DNA of 13,984 nt from JANOGU01 sp964499865 (GCA_964499865.1 CAZCPY010000081.1:1-13984); one strand, 5' to 3'. Shown: positions 1 through 7,838, counted from the stretch's first letter. Numbers and translations are program-made. The notes: generated by a model from the sequence alone, not told the origin.

Positions 1-49
1 ACGGCCTGCCACCCCTCACAAGGGTGAACAACCTGATGAGAACTCACAT

Positions 50-808
50 CTAGGCGCCCGGCGGGGGCTGCTCGCCCTCGTCCTGCCGCCGGAGCTTGTG
101 GGCGATCTGCTTCAGGATGCCGTGAAAGGTCTGCACCTCGGCCCGGGTCAGCGGCAGGCGGCCCCACATGTTGCGCAGGGACCCCTTCATGTGGGCGACC
201 TTCTCGGGCGGGAAGAAGAAACCGGCGGCTTCCAGCCGCTCTTCCCAATGGGCCGCCAGCCGGTCCGTGTCGGCCTTCGACGCCAGTTCCGTGCCCGCCA
301 GCGCCAGCACCTCGCCCGGCACCTCGCCCCCCAGCCGCACCCATTCGTAGCCCATCAGCAGCACGCATTGGGCAAGGTTCAGCGACGGGAAGTCGGGGTT
401 GGCGGGCACCGTGACCAGCGCGTTGGCGGGCAGCAGGTCGTCGTTCTCCAGCCCCGTGCGTTCCGGCCCGAACAGAAGGCCCACGCGGCGGCCCTGGCCT
501 GCCAAGGCCCGCGCGTCGGCCATCGCGCGTTCGGGGCTGAGCACGGGTTTCACCAGGTCGCGCCCGCGGGCGGTGGTGGCCATCACCCAGTCGCAATCGG
601 CCACCGCGGCGGCCACGTCGGGAAAGACCCCGGCATGGTCGAGCAGCCGCGAGGCGCCCGAGGCCATCGCCACCGCCCCGGGCTGCGGCCAGCCGTCGCG
701 CGGGGCCACAAGGCGCAGCGAGGTCAGGCCGAAGTTCAGCATCGCGCGCGCGGCGGCGCCGATGTTCTCGGCCATCTGCGGGCGGACGAGGATGACGACA
801 GGGTCCAT
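50..808 (-). CDS. trmJ: tRNA (cytidine/uridine-2'-O-)-methyltransferase, TrmJ family
   Basis: 252-residue SPOUT-class RNA methyltransferase, close to the ~246 residues of E. coli TrmJ, which 2'-O-methylates nucleotide 32 in the anticodon loop of certain tRNAs using S-adenosylmethionine. Visible family motifs are the N-terminal RPQMAENIGAAARAM (residues 9-23), the ATTARGRD segment (about 77-84), and the two blocks that form the SPOUT trefoil knot and SAM site: LLFGPERTGLEND (111-123) and PSLNLAQ (141-147). The reading frame is open upstream to 1024. The start at 808 is chosen because MDPVVILVRPQ is where family similarity begins, an AAGG lies 6 nt upstream, and the extra upstream residues are low-complexity. 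It is divergent from the ThiE-like gene. The exact tRNA target in this organism is inferred from the family. Confidence 0.9.
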   Translation of the reverse strand: MDPVVILVRPQMAENIGAAARAMLNFGLTSLRLVAPRDGWPQPGAVAMASGASRLLDHAGVFPDVAAAVADCDWVMATTARGRDLVKPVLSPERAMADARALAGQGRRVGLLFGPERTGLENDDLLPANALVTVPANPDFPSLNLAQCVLLMGYEWVRLGGEVPGEVLALAGTELASKADTDRLAAHWEERLEAAGFFFPPEKVAHMKGSLRNMWGRLPLTRAEVQTFHGILKQIAHKLRRQDEGEQPPPGA

Positions 809-835
809 GGCGGCCTTGGGGCAAGGGTGGCGCGG

Positions 836-864
836 GTGATAGTCTGGCCCCCTGAGCGGGGCAA
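836..864 (-). promoter_or_regulatory. candidate sigma-70-type promoter for trmJ
   Basis: Read on the minus strand, TTGCCC (859-864) and TATCAC (836-841) are separated by exactly 17 nt. The predicted transcript would start about 20 nt before the trmJ start codon. The -35 keeps the TTG core that dominates alphaproteobacterial housekeeping promoters. Assigned by eye only; the surrounding DNA is very GC-rich, which makes the match stand out but does not prove it. Confidence 0.4.
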
Positions 865-1022
865 GGGAGGCAGGGCGAGGGAGGCACGGATGGCGTGGAC
901 CGACGGTTCCGCATCTGGCGCGGTCGGACGGACCGCCGCGGCCGCCCGCGGGCGCCAGTGGCGGTGCGGGGGCTTCCGCCCAAGGGGGCGACCGGCTAGG
1001 CAGGGGCCAAGGAGACGCCGCC

Positions 1023-1640
1023 ATGCCCGACGACCGCCCGCAGATCTACCTTGTGACCCCGCCGACCCTTGACCTCGCGGTCTTCCCCGACCGCCTGGCC
1101 GCGGTTCTGGACGGCACCGCCATCGCCTGCCTGCGCCTGTCGCTGGCCAGTCGCGATGCCGACGAGATCGGCCGCGCGGCGGACGCCCTGCGCGAGGTGG
1201 CCCATGCCCGCGACGTGGCGGTGGTGATCGAGGCGCATGCGCGGCTGGTGGCGCGGCACGGGCTGGACGGACTGCACCTGACGGATGGCGCGCGCGAGAT
1301 CAGGGCGATGCGCAAGCTGCTGGGCGCCGATGCGATCCTGGGTGCGGCCTGCGGCGCGACGCGGCACGAGGGGATCTTGGCGGCCGAGGCGGGGGCGGAT
1401 TACGTCAGCTTCGGTCCGGTGGGCGAGGCGGGGCTTGGCACCGGCACCCTGGCGGCGGCGGACCTGTTCGACTGGTGGTCCGAAATGATCGAGGTTCCGG
1501 TCGTGGCCGAAGGCGGCCTGACGCCCGACCTGGTGGCCCGCCTGGGCCCGGTGACCGACTTCTTCGCCCTGGGGCCGGAGATCTGGGGTGCCGACGACCC
1601 GCTGGCCGCGCTGGGCGCGCTGCTGGCGCCTTTGGGCTGA
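1023..1640 (+). CDS. ThiE/TenI-superfamily protein annotated as thiamine phosphate synthase (divergent)
   Basis: 205-residue TIM-barrel protein of the thiamine phosphate synthase/TenI superfamily. Superfamily marks are DGLHLTDG (residues 80-87, where ThiE has DGxHxGQ), GADYVSFGPV (about 124-133, matching the ADYxGxGP phosphate-loop strand) and PVVAEGGL (about 159-166, matching the PVxAIGG strand). The start is supported by AAGGAGA at 1009-1015, seven nt before the ATG. Odd point: the QxRxK segment and the ND pair that bind pyrimidine pyrophosphate in true ThiE are not present. The equivalent positions read CLRLSLAS and VIEAHARL. It may therefore be a non-canonical paralogue rather than the working thiamine enzyme. 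No other thi genes are nearby. Convergent with olsA, only 6 bp away. Confidence 0.75.
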   Translation: MPDDRPQIYLVTPPTLDLAVFPDRLAAVLDGTAIACLRLSLASRDADEIGRAADALREVAHARDVAVVIEAHARLVARHGLDGLHLTDGAREIRAMRKLLGADAILGAACGATRHEGILAAEAGADYVSFGPVGEAGLGTGTLAAADLFDWWSEMIEVPVVAEGGLTPDLVARLGPVTDFFALGPEIWGADDPLAALGALLAPLG

Positions 1641-1646
1641 TCGCGG

Positions 1647-2489
1647 TCAGCCGACCGGTGGCAGGGTCGGCAGGCCCGCCGCCGCGTGGGCGGCGCTCAC
1701 CGCGCGCTCGGCCTCTGCCGCCAGCGCCTTGCGGTCGGCAAAACCGGCCACGCGCAGGGGCGGGTGGTAGGTGACCTCGACCGATCCCTGCGGCGCCTGC
1801 GCCAGCACCCGGGCGAGGTGGGGGGCGAAGTCCATCTCGGCCCACCAGCCGTAGAACCGCGGGTCCCCGCCCGGCGGGGCGCGGTAGACCACCGTCACCG
1901 GCTGGACGTGCAGCGCCTCGCGCAGGCCGTCGGCGAAGAAGGCGGCAAAGAGCGTGGGCTTGAAGGGCAGCACCCGCAACCCGTCCGTCGAGGTGCCTTC
2001 GGGAAAGAACAGGAGCCGGTGCCCGGCCAGCAGCCGGTCGCGGAACAGCGCCTCCTGCGCCTTCGCCTCCGACCCCCTGCGGGCGATGAAGACGGTCCCC
2101 GTGGCCCGCGCCAGCCAGCCGATCCCGGCCCATCGCGCAACCTCGGCCTTGGCGACGAAATAGATGCAGTCCGACGCGTTCAGCACGAAGATGTCGAGCC
2201 AGGAGGCATGGTTGGCCACCAGCGCCCCGCGCTCGGTCATCGGCCTGCCCGTCACCCGCAGCCGCAGGCCCATCAGCCGCAGCGCGTTGCGGCAGACAAA
2301 GCGGGTGATGTGCGGCGTCACGGGCCGGGCGGGGCGGCAGAGCGGCGCTTCGACCAGGCGGACGAGCAGGAGGAGCACAAGGCAGCCATAGGCCAGCCCC
2401 CCCACCAGCGCGCCGCGCAGGACCATGCGCAGCCGGCCGCCGGGGCCCGGCCGCCAGTCGGGCGGGCGGCCCTCGCGCCAGCCTGTCAT
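1647..2489 (-). CDS. olsA: 1-acyl-sn-glycerol-3-phosphate / lyso-ornithine lipid O-acyltransferase (PlsC family)
   Basis: 280-residue PlsC-family acyltransferase. Motif I is NHASWLD with N93, H94 and D99. Motif II is GTVFIARRG (131-139), motif III FFPEGTSTDG (161-170), and motif IV VQPVTVVY lies near 197. One hydrophobic segment (about 28-45) anchors it to the inner membrane. The family transfers an acyl chain to lysophospholipid. Because the upstream gene is a clear OlsB, this copy is read as OlsA, which adds the second acyl chain to lyso-ornithine lipid; in Rhodobacter OlsA enzymes can also act on lysophosphatidic acid. Its start overlaps the olsB stop by 4 bp (ATGA at 2486-2489), so the two are translationally coupled. 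A housekeeping plsC role cannot be excluded from sequence. Confidence 0.85.
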   Translation of the reverse strand: MTGWREGRPPDWRPGPGGRLRMVLRGALVGGLAYGCLVLLLLVRLVEAPLCRPARPVTPHITRFVCRNALRLMGLRLRVTGRPMTERGALVANHASWLDIFVLNASDCIYFVAKAEVARWAGIGWLARATGTVFIARRGSEAKAQEALFRDRLLAGHRLLFFPEGTSTDGLRVLPFKPTLFAAFFADGLREALHVQPVTVVYRAPPGGDPRFYGWWAEMDFAPHLARVLAQAPQGSVEVTYHPPLRVAGFADRKALAAEAERAVSAAHAAAGLPTLPPVG

Positions 2490-3268
2490 CCGCGGCCCTG
2501 CTTGCGCAGGTAATAGGCGCGGTGCTTGTCCGACATCGCCTGCGTGTCCATCACCAGGCAGACATCGGTGGTGTTGAAGGCCCGGTCCACCCAGGCGCCG
2601 TCGCCCACGAAGCCCCCCAGCCGCAGATAGGCCTTGATCAGCGCGGGCGTGCCCAGCATCGCCGCGCGGCGGTCAAGCGCCCCGGGCGGCAGAAGATCCA
2701 TCCCCAGCCGTTCCGGCCCGATGGCGCGCACCCGCAGCGCCTGCGGCGCCAGGTGGTGGTGGTGCAGCCAGGACAGCGGCTGCGCCAGGGGTGCAGCGTC
2801 GGTGCCGTGGAAACTCGCCACGCCGAACAGCACCTCGATGCCGCGGTCCAGCACATATCCGGCCAGCCCGTTCCACAGATGGAACATGGCCGACCCGCCG
2901 CGAAAGTCGGGATGCACGCAGGACCGGCCCAGCTCCAGCAGGCGGCGGCCGCTGGCGCGCAGGGAGGTCAGGTCATACTCGCCCTCGGAATAGAACCGCC
3001 CGGCCGGCCCCAGCCGGTCGCCCGGCAGCACGCGGTAGACGCCCACCACGTCGTCGAGCGCGCCCGGGTCGCGGCGGCGGTCGACCAGGATCAGGTGGTC
3101 GAAGAGGTCGTCGAAGGCATCCCTTTCCAGCCGCGCGGCGTGGTCGACGAGCGGCCCGTCGCCGCCCAGTTCCTGCACGAAGACGCGGTAGCGCAGTCTT
3201 TGCGCCGCGCGCAGGTCGCGCGCATCGACCGCCAGCCGCACGTCCAGATGCGGATCGTCCGCCTCCAT
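2486..3268 (-). CDS. olsB: L-ornithine N-alpha-acyltransferase (OlsB)
   Basis: 260-residue GNAT-fold acyltransferase of the type formerly annotated as hemolysin-like. OlsB transfers a 3-hydroxy fatty acid from acyl carrier protein to ornithine, the first step of ornithine lipid synthesis, giving a phosphorus-free membrane lipid. Recognisable segments are RYRVFVQELGGDG (26-38), ELGRSCVHPDFRGG (112-125), a WLHHHHLAP stretch (157-165) and the C-terminal GDGAWVDRAFNTTDVCLVMD block (212-231). The frame is open to 3361, but the start at 3268 gives the usual OlsB length and begins just before the conserved LRAAQRLRYRVF region. It leads the olsB-olsA pair with a 4-bp overlap. In relatives, olsBA expression responds to phosphate starvation; no clear Pho box was recognised here. 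Confidence 0.9.
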   Translation of the reverse strand: MEADDPHLDVRLAVDARDLRAAQRLRYRVFVQELGGDGPLVDHAARLERDAFDDLFDHLILVDRRRDPGALDDVVGVYRVLPGDRLGPAGRFYSEGEYDLTSLRASGRRLLELGRSCVHPDFRGGSAMFHLWNGLAGYVLDRGIEVLFGVASFHGTDAAPLAQPLSWLHHHHLAPQALRVRAIGPERLGMDLLPPGALDRRAAMLGTPALIKAYLRLGGFVGDGAWVDRAFNTTDVCLVMDTQAMSDKHRAYYLRKQGRG

Positions 3269-3297
3269 CGCCGCTCCCCGAACCCCGCCCGCGGCGA

Positions 3298-3326
3298 CAG
3301 CTATTGTCTGCGGCACCGGAATGCAA
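3298..3326 (-). promoter_or_regulatory. candidate promoter of olsB-olsA
   Basis: On the minus strand, TTGCAT (3321-3326) and TAGCTG (3298-3303) are separated by 17 nt in the 108-bp gap upstream of olsB. A transcript from here would have a leader of roughly 25 nt. Matched by eye; the -10 hexamer is weak. Confidence 0.4.
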
Positions 3327-3376
3327 CGCTGGCGGGGCAGACGCGCAATCCCCGGTTGCATCCCCCGGCCGGATCG

Positions 3377-3562
3377 CTATTCCTGCGGCGGCGGGCCGAA
3401 GACGGGGGTCAGCGTGACGTGGCGGCTGTCGATGGTCACCTTGCCGCGGTGTTCGAAGTTCACGGTGACGCGGTCGGCGATGGTGGACTGCACCTGGCCC
3501 AGGCCCCAGTCGGGCTGGCCGGGGTGGCGGACCAGCATGCCGGGTTCGAGGATGCTCCTCAT
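3377..3562 (-). CDS. small DUF3553 domain protein
   Basis: 61-residue protein that fits the DUF3553 family, a short single-domain group of unknown function. The pattern visible here is MLVRHPGQPDWGLGQVQS, then VTVNFEHRGK, then HVTLTPVF: an SH3-like or CarD-like string of beta strands with WGLGQV as core. Similar short modules occur at the ends of some helicases, but no function is established for the free-standing protein. The same frame is open far upstream; the start at 3562 is chosen because the domain begins there and upstream residues would run antisense through chpT. It is divergent from chpT with only 33 bp between start codons, so the two promoters probably overlap. Confidence 0.75.
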   Translation of the reverse strand: MRSILEPGMLVRHPGQPDWGLGQVQSTIADRVTVNFEHRGKVTIDSRHVTLTPVFGPPPQE

Positions 3563-3595
3563 GACGACGCCTGCCCCCTGGCGGAAGGATGCACG

Positions 3596-4186
3596 ATGAC
3601 CGACAAGGACCTGGCCGCGCTGATCGGGTCGCGGATCTGCCACGATCTGGTCAGCCCCTTGGGCGCCATCGGCAACGGGGTGGAACTGCTGCAGATGGGC
3701 CCGGGCGGCGGCAGCCCCGAGGTCGCGCTGATCGCCGACAGCGTGGCCAATGCGCAGGCCCGGGTGCGGTTCTTCCGCCTGGCCTTCGGCGCCAGCGGGG
3801 GCGATGCGCGCATCGGACGGTCCGAGGTCGCCTCGATCCTGGCCGACCTCACCCGCGGCGGGCGGCTGGCGGTGGAGTTCAGCGCCGCGGCCGACCTGTC
3901 GCGGGCCGAGGTGAAGCTCGCCTGCCTGGCGCTGCTGTGCCTCGAAACCGCGATGCCCTTCGGCGGCGCGGTGGCGATGGCCCAGGGGGAACGTGGCTGG
4001 TCGGTCGCGGGCAGCGCGCGGCGGCTGCGGATCGACCCCAGCTTGTGGGAAACGCTGGCCGACGCCGCCCCGGCCGCGCCCGACCCCGCCACGGTGCAGT
4101 TCGCCCTGCTGGTGGCCGAGGCACAACGGCAGGGCCGCAGGCTGGCGGTCGAGATGGCCGAGACCGGGCTGCGCATCGCCTTCTGA
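3596..4186 (+). CDS. chpT: histidine phosphotransferase ChpT
   Basis: 196-residue histidine phosphotransferase. ChpT is the middle step of the CckA-ChpT-CtrA phosphorelay that, in Rhodobacteraceae, controls motility, gene transfer agents and related traits. The phospho-accepting helix is seen as SRICHDLVSPLGAIGNG with His16. The C-terminal half is a degenerate HATPase-like domain with no proper ATP-binding N or G boxes, as expected for ChpT, which takes phosphate from CckA rather than from ATP. The start is supported by GGAAGGA at 3583-3589, six nt upstream of ATG. Convergent with proA, with four bases between the stop codons. Confidence 0.9.
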   Translation: MTDKDLAALIGSRICHDLVSPLGAIGNGVELLQMGPGGGSPEVALIADSVANAQARVRFFRLAFGASGGDARIGRSEVASILADLTRGGRLAVEFSAAADLSRAEVKLACLALLCLETAMPFGGAVAMAQGERGWSVAGSARRLRIDPSLWETLADAAPAAPDPATVQFALLVAEAQRQGRRLAVEMAETGLRIAF

Positions 4187-4187
4187 C

Positions 4188-4204
4188 CGATCAGGGCCTG
4201 ATCG
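4188..4204. terminator. short palindromic hairpin at the chpT/proA convergence
   Basis: CGATCAG, GGC, CTGATCG forms a 7-bp stem with a 3-nt loop, beginning right after the chpT stop and covering the proA stop codon. It reads the same on both strands, so it could serve both convergent transcripts. There is no T tract on either side, so it would be a weak or Rho-assisted terminator, or only a protective 3' hairpin. Confidence 0.4.
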
Positions 4205-5450
4205 TGCCGTCGCCGGTGACCAGGTACTTGAACGAACAGAGCTGTTCCGCCCCGACCGGCCCGCGCGCATGCAGCTTGCCCGTGGCGATGCCGATTTCCG
4301 CCCCCATGCCGAATTCCCCGCCGTCGGCGAACTGGGTCGAGGCGTTGCGGATCAGGATGGCGCTGTCCAGCCGCTCGAAGAACCGCGCGGCGGTGGCGTC
4401 GTTCTCGGTCAGGATCGCCTCGGTATGGCTGGAGCCGTAGCGGCGGATATGGGCGATGGCCTCGTCGACCCCGTCGACCAGACGCGCGGCGATGATCATG
4501 TCGAGGAACTCGCGCCCGAAATCCTCGGGCGCGGCGGGCACGGTGCCGGGCACCTTGAGCAACTCGCCCTCGGTGCGCACCTCGACGCCCGCGGCCAGCA
4601 GGTCCTCGATCAGCACCGGACCGTGGCGGGTGTAGAACTGCCAGTCGATCAGCAGGCATTCCGCCGCCCCGCAGACGCCGGTGCGGCGGGTCTTGGCGTT
4701 CACGACCACGCGGCGGGCCTTGGCCAGATCGGCGTCACGGTCGGCGTAGACGTGGCAGATGCCTTCCAGATGCGCGAAGACCGGCACGCGGGCCTCGGCC
4801 TGCACGCGGGCGACAAGGCTTTTCCCGCCGCGGGGCACGATCACGTCGATCCATTGCGTCGCCGCCAGCATCTCGCCCACCAGCGCCCGGTCGCCGCTGG
4901 CGACAAGCTGGATCGCGGCCGGGGGCAGGTTCGCGCTGCGCAGGCCCTCGGCCATGCAGGCATGGATCGCCATCGAGGAATGCAGGCTGTCAGACCCGCC
5001 CCGCAGGATCACCGCATTGCCGGACTTGAGGCAGAGCGCGCCCGCATCCGCCGTCACGTTGGGGCGGCTTTCGTAGATCACGCCGATCACGCCGATGGGG
5101 GTTGCCACGCGCCGGATGTGCAGCCCGTTCGGCCGGTCCCATTCGGCCAGCACGCGGCCTACGGGATCGCGCGCCTCGGCCACCTCGCGCAGGCCGGTCT
5201 CGATGCCGTACAGGCGGTCCGCGTCCAGCCGCAGGCGGTCGGTCATCGCGGGTGACAGGCCCTTCTGCGCGGCGGCTTCAAGGTCGAGCGCGTTGGCGGC
5301 AAGGATCGCAGGCGCCCGGTCGCGCACGGCATGGGCGGCACCGATCAGGGCGGCATACTTGCGCTCGGGCGAGGCCACGGCGAGGTCCGCCGCCGCGGCG
5401 CGGGCAGCCCGTCCCATCCGGTCGATCAGCCCTGTTCCCGCGCCGTCCAT
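4191..5450 (-). CDS. proA: gamma-glutamyl phosphate reductase (ProA)
   Basis: 419-residue aldehyde-dehydrogenase-fold enzyme of proline synthesis. It reduces L-glutamyl 5-phosphate to glutamate 5-semialdehyde with NADPH, using the unstable product of ProB. Visible marks are GVIGVIYESRPNVTADAG (120-137), the catalytic cysteine C260 in RRTGVCGAAE, and the C-terminal GMGAEIGIATGKLHARGPVG block (391-410). The length matches the family's ~417-420 residues. The frame runs on to 5534, but the added residues would be encoded by the double-hairpin repeat. The start at 5450 has a GAGGGAGG ribosome site just upstream. Downstream partner of proB in the obgE-proB-proA cluster. Confidence 0.95.
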   Translation of the reverse strand: MDGAGTGLIDRMGRAARAAAADLAVASPERKYAALIGAAHAVRDRAPAILAANALDLEAAAQKGLSPAMTDRLRLDADRLYGIETGLREVAEARDPVGRVLAEWDRPNGLHIRRVATPIGVIGVIYESRPNVTADAGALCLKSGNAVILRGGSDSLHSSMAIHACMAEGLRSANLPPAAIQLVASGDRALVGEMLAATQWIDVIVPRGGKSLVARVQAEARVPVFAHLEGICHVYADRDADLAKARRVVVNAKTRRTGVCGAAECLLIDWQFYTRHGPVLIEDLLAAGVEVRTEGELLKVPGTVPAAPEDFGREFLDMIIAARLVDGVDEAIAHIRRYGSSHTEAILTENDATAARFFERLDSAILIRNASTQFADGGEFGMGAEIGIATGKLHARGPVGAEQLCSFKYLVTGDGTIRP

Positions 5451-5472
5451 CCCGCCCTCCCTCGCCTCGGGC

Positions 5473-5524
5473 GCAAAATCCTTGAAGAAAGGATTTTGCA
5501 AATTCCTTTCTTCAAGGAATTTGC
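5473..5524. repeat. AT-rich double-hairpin element between proB and proA
   Basis: Two adjacent hairpins lie in the 93-bp proB-proA gap. The first (5473-5499) has stem GCAAAATCCTT with loop GAAGA. The second (5498-5524) has stem GCAAATTCCTT with loop TCTTC, and the two share the central GC. The second hairpin is the reverse complement of the first except for one base pair per stem, and that change is matched on the opposite arm, so both stems stay perfect at 11 bp. The AT content is unlike everything around it. It looks like a small dispersed or REP-like element. Read in the proA direction it could also attenuate transcription or stabilise the proB message. Confidence 0.75.
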
Positions 5525-5543
5525 CGCCCCCCACAACACGCCC

Positions 5544-6689
5544 CTACAACACCATGTCGTCGCGATGCACCAGCGCCGCCCGGCCCGGATAGCCCAGGAT
5601 CGCCTCGATCTCGCCCGACCGGTGGCCCGCGATGGCCCGCGCCTCGGCGGCGGTATAGCGCACCAGGCCCTTGCCCAGCACCTCGCCGCCGGGCCCCAGG
5701 ATCGCCACCGGCTCGCCGCGCCCGAACCCGCCCTTCACCGCCCGCACGCCCGCAGGCAGCAGCGACTTGCCCGCCTGCAGCGCGGCCGCGGCGCCCGCAT
5801 CAACCGTGATCTCGCCGCGGGGCTTCATCGCCGCGATCCAGCGCTTGCGCGCGAGCTGCGGGTTGGCGTCCGGCACGAACCAGGTCCGCGCCGCACCTTG
5901 CGCCAGCGCCGTCAGCGGGCGTTCGGCCGAGCCTTCCATGATCGCCATGGCGCAGCCGCCCGCGACCGCCGTCTTGGCCGCCATCAGCTTGGTCTTCATG
6001 CCGCCCTTCGACATCCCCGAGACCGGGTCGCCCGCCATCGCCTCGATCTCGGGCGTGATCGCCTCCACCACGTCGAAGCGCACCGCCGCGGGGTCGGTCT
6101 TGGGGTTGGCGGAATAGAAGCCGTCGACGTCGGACAACAGCACCAGCTGGTCCGCCCCCGCCGTCACCGCGATCTGCGCGGCCAGGCGGTCGTTGTCACC
6201 GTAGCGGATCTCGTCGGTGGCGACGGTGTCGTTCTCGTTCACGATGGGCACGACGCCCAGACCCAGCAACGTTTCCATCGTGGCGCGGCTGTTGAGATAG
6301 CGGCGGCGGTCCTCGGTGTCTTCCAGCGTGACCAGCACCTGCCCGGTCACGATGCCATGCGGGGCCAGCGCCTCCTCGTAGGCGCGCGCAAGCCTGATCT
6401 GCCCCACGGCCGCAGCGGCCTGCGACTGTTCCAGCGGCAGCGCGCCGTCCGCCAGCCCCAGCACCTTGCGCCCCAGCGCAATCGAGCCCGACGAGACCAG
6501 GATCACGTCCGCCCCCCGCGCCTTGGCCTCGGCCACGTCCTGCGACAGCGCCGCCAGCCAGCCCTGCCGCAGGCCCTGCGGCCCGACCAGTAGCGCCGAG
6601 CCGATCTTGACGACCAGCCTGCGCGCCTGGCGGATGTCGGGTGCCGTCAGGGTGGATGGGGTCGGGGTGGGCGCGTTCAGGGCCGCCAT
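5544..6689 (-). CDS. proB: glutamate 5-kinase (ProB)
   Basis: 381-residue cytoplasmic kinase that phosphorylates L-glutamate with ATP, the first and usually proline-inhibited step of proline synthesis. The amino-acid kinase domain covers about residues 22-270: VVKIGS with K28, SSGSIALG (66-73), VNENDTV (150-156), GDNDRLAA (164-171), LLSDVDGFY (184-192) and GMSKGGMKTK (225-234). A PUA domain follows from about 288 to 370, as in long-form ProB proteins such as that of E. coli. The first ~20 residues are Pro/Thr-rich and may be dispensable, so the true start could be slightly downstream. Its start overlaps the obgE stop by 13 bp, indicating one transcript. Confidence 0.95.
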   Translation of the reverse strand: MAALNAPTPTPSTLTAPDIRQARRLVVKIGSALLVGPQGLRQGWLAALSQDVAEAKARGADVILVSSGSIALGRKVLGLADGALPLEQSQAAAAVGQIRLARAYEEALAPHGIVTGQVLVTLEDTEDRRRYLNSRATMETLLGLGVVPIVNENDTVATDEIRYGDNDRLAAQIAVTAGADQLVLLSDVDGFYSANPKTDPAAVRFDVVEAITPEIEAMAGDPVSGMSKGGMKTKLMAAKTAVAGGCAMAIMEGSAERPLTALAQGAARTWFVPDANPQLARKRWIAAMKPRGEITVDAGAAAALQAGKSLLPAGVRAVKGGFGRGEPVAILGPGGEVLGKGLVRYTAAEARAIAGHRSGEIEAILGYPGRAALVHRDDMVL

Positions 6690-7702
6690 TCCGCGGGCTC
6701 CTCGGGCCGCGCGCGGGCGGCGTCGATCCGGCGTTGCAGGTCGCGCAGGACCTCGGGCAGTCCCCGGCCGGTGGCGCCCGAGATCACGAGGACCGGCCCG
6801 CCGCTGGCCTTTTCCAGCGCCCTGCGCCGCGTGCCGAGCGTGCGGGCGTCCAGCGCATCGGCCTTGTTCAGCACGGTGATCCGCGGCTTGTCGCCCAAGG
6901 TCTCGGCATAGGCCTCGAGTTCGGTCACGATGGTGCGGTAGTCCTTCGTGATCGTCGAGGACGTGCCGTCCACCAGGTGCAGAAGGACCGCGCAGCGTTC
7001 CACATGGGCCAGGAACTGGGTGCCGAGGCCGCGGCCTTCCGAGGCGCCCTCGATCAGGCCGGGGATGTCGGCGATGACGAATTCGCGCCCGTCGATGCCC
7101 GCGACGCCCAGGTTCGGCACCAGCGTGGTGAAGGGATAGTCGGCGATCTTGGGGCGCGCATTCGACACCGCGGCCAGGAAGGTGGACTTGCCCGCATTGG
7201 GCAGCCCCACCAGTCCAGTATCCGCGATCAGCTTCAGCCGCAGCCAGATCATCCGTTCCACCCCCGGCTGGCCGGGATTGGCATTGGCGGGCGCGCGGTT
7301 GGTCGAGGACTTGAACTGCAGGTTCCCCCAGCCGCCGTTGCCGCCCCTGGCCAGCAGCACCCGGTCGCCGGGGTTCACCAGGTCGGCGATCACCGTCTCT
7401 TCGTCCTCGTCGAGGATCTCGGTCCCGAGCGGGACCTTCAGCACGATGTCCTCGCCCGACCTGCCGGTGCGCTGCGCGCCCATGCCGGGCTGGCCGCTGC
7501 GGGCGAAGAAATGCTGCTGGTAGCGGTAGTCGATCAGCGTGTTCAGCCCCTCGACTGCCTCGGCCCAGACCGAGCCCCCTGCCCCGCCGTCGCCGCCGTC
7601 GGGGCCGCCGAATTCGACGAACTTGTCGCGCCGGAAGGACACGCAGCCCGCACCGCCGCCGCCGGAGCGGATGGTGACCTTGGCAAGATCGAGGAACTTC
7701 AT
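6677..7702 (-). CDS. obgE: Obg-family GTPase (ObgE/CgtA)
   Basis: 341-residue essential GTPase associated with 50S ribosome assembly and stress signalling. The glycine-rich Obg fold occupies residues 1-158 and begins with the hallmark MKFLDLAKVTIRSGGGGAGC. The G domain shows G1 GLPNAGKST (166-174), switch FTTLVPNLGV (191-200), G3 DIPGLIEGA (212-220), G4 NKAD (279-282) and G5 SGATG (308-312). There is no extra C-terminal OCT domain, so this is the short form common in Gram-negative bacteria. It sits upstream of proB with a 13-bp overlap. The upstream 136-bp gap to the GNAT gene shows no clear promoter. Confidence 0.96.
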   Translation of the reverse strand: MKFLDLAKVTIRSGGGGAGCVSFRRDKFVEFGGPDGGDGGAGGSVWAEAVEGLNTLIDYRYQQHFFARSGQPGMGAQRTGRSGEDIVLKVPLGTEILDEDEETVIADLVNPGDRVLLARGGNGGWGNLQFKSSTNRAPANANPGQPGVERMIWLRLKLIADTGLVGLPNAGKSTFLAAVSNARPKIADYPFTTLVPNLGVAGIDGREFVIADIPGLIEGASEGRGLGTQFLAHVERCAVLLHLVDGTSSTITKDYRTIVTELEAYAETLGDKPRITVLNKADALDARTLGTRRRALEKASGGPVLVISGATGRGLPEVLRDLQRRIDAARARPEEPAEWRP

Positions 7703-7838
7703 CGGCTCACGGGGGGCAAGGTGTGGAAAGGCGGGGCTGGATCAGGACGGGGCGATACGCCGCGGGCGCGGCGGGGGCAAGCGGGTCGCTGCGGCGCGGC
7801 CGCCCGGACCGCCGCTGCACCGCCGGCGGGTCTCTGCG

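Noticed and set aside
1..49. Possible gene or terminator at the left edge
   Set aside because: Only 49 bases; no motif, T tract or coding frame could be supported.
98..1072. Long plus-strand frame opposite trmJ
   Set aside because: Antisense shadow caused by high third-position GC; composition is Arg/His/Gly-rich with no motif.
2522..4186. A 554-codon plus-strand open frame covering olsB and joined to chpT
   Set aside because: The first two thirds are antisense to olsB and the DUF3553 gene and are low-complexity. Only the part from 3596 is a real protein (chpT), with its own ribosome site.
5451..5534. N-terminal extension of ProA
   Set aside because: It would be encoded by the double-hairpin element, has no family match, and the internal start at 5450 has a good ribosome site and standard length.
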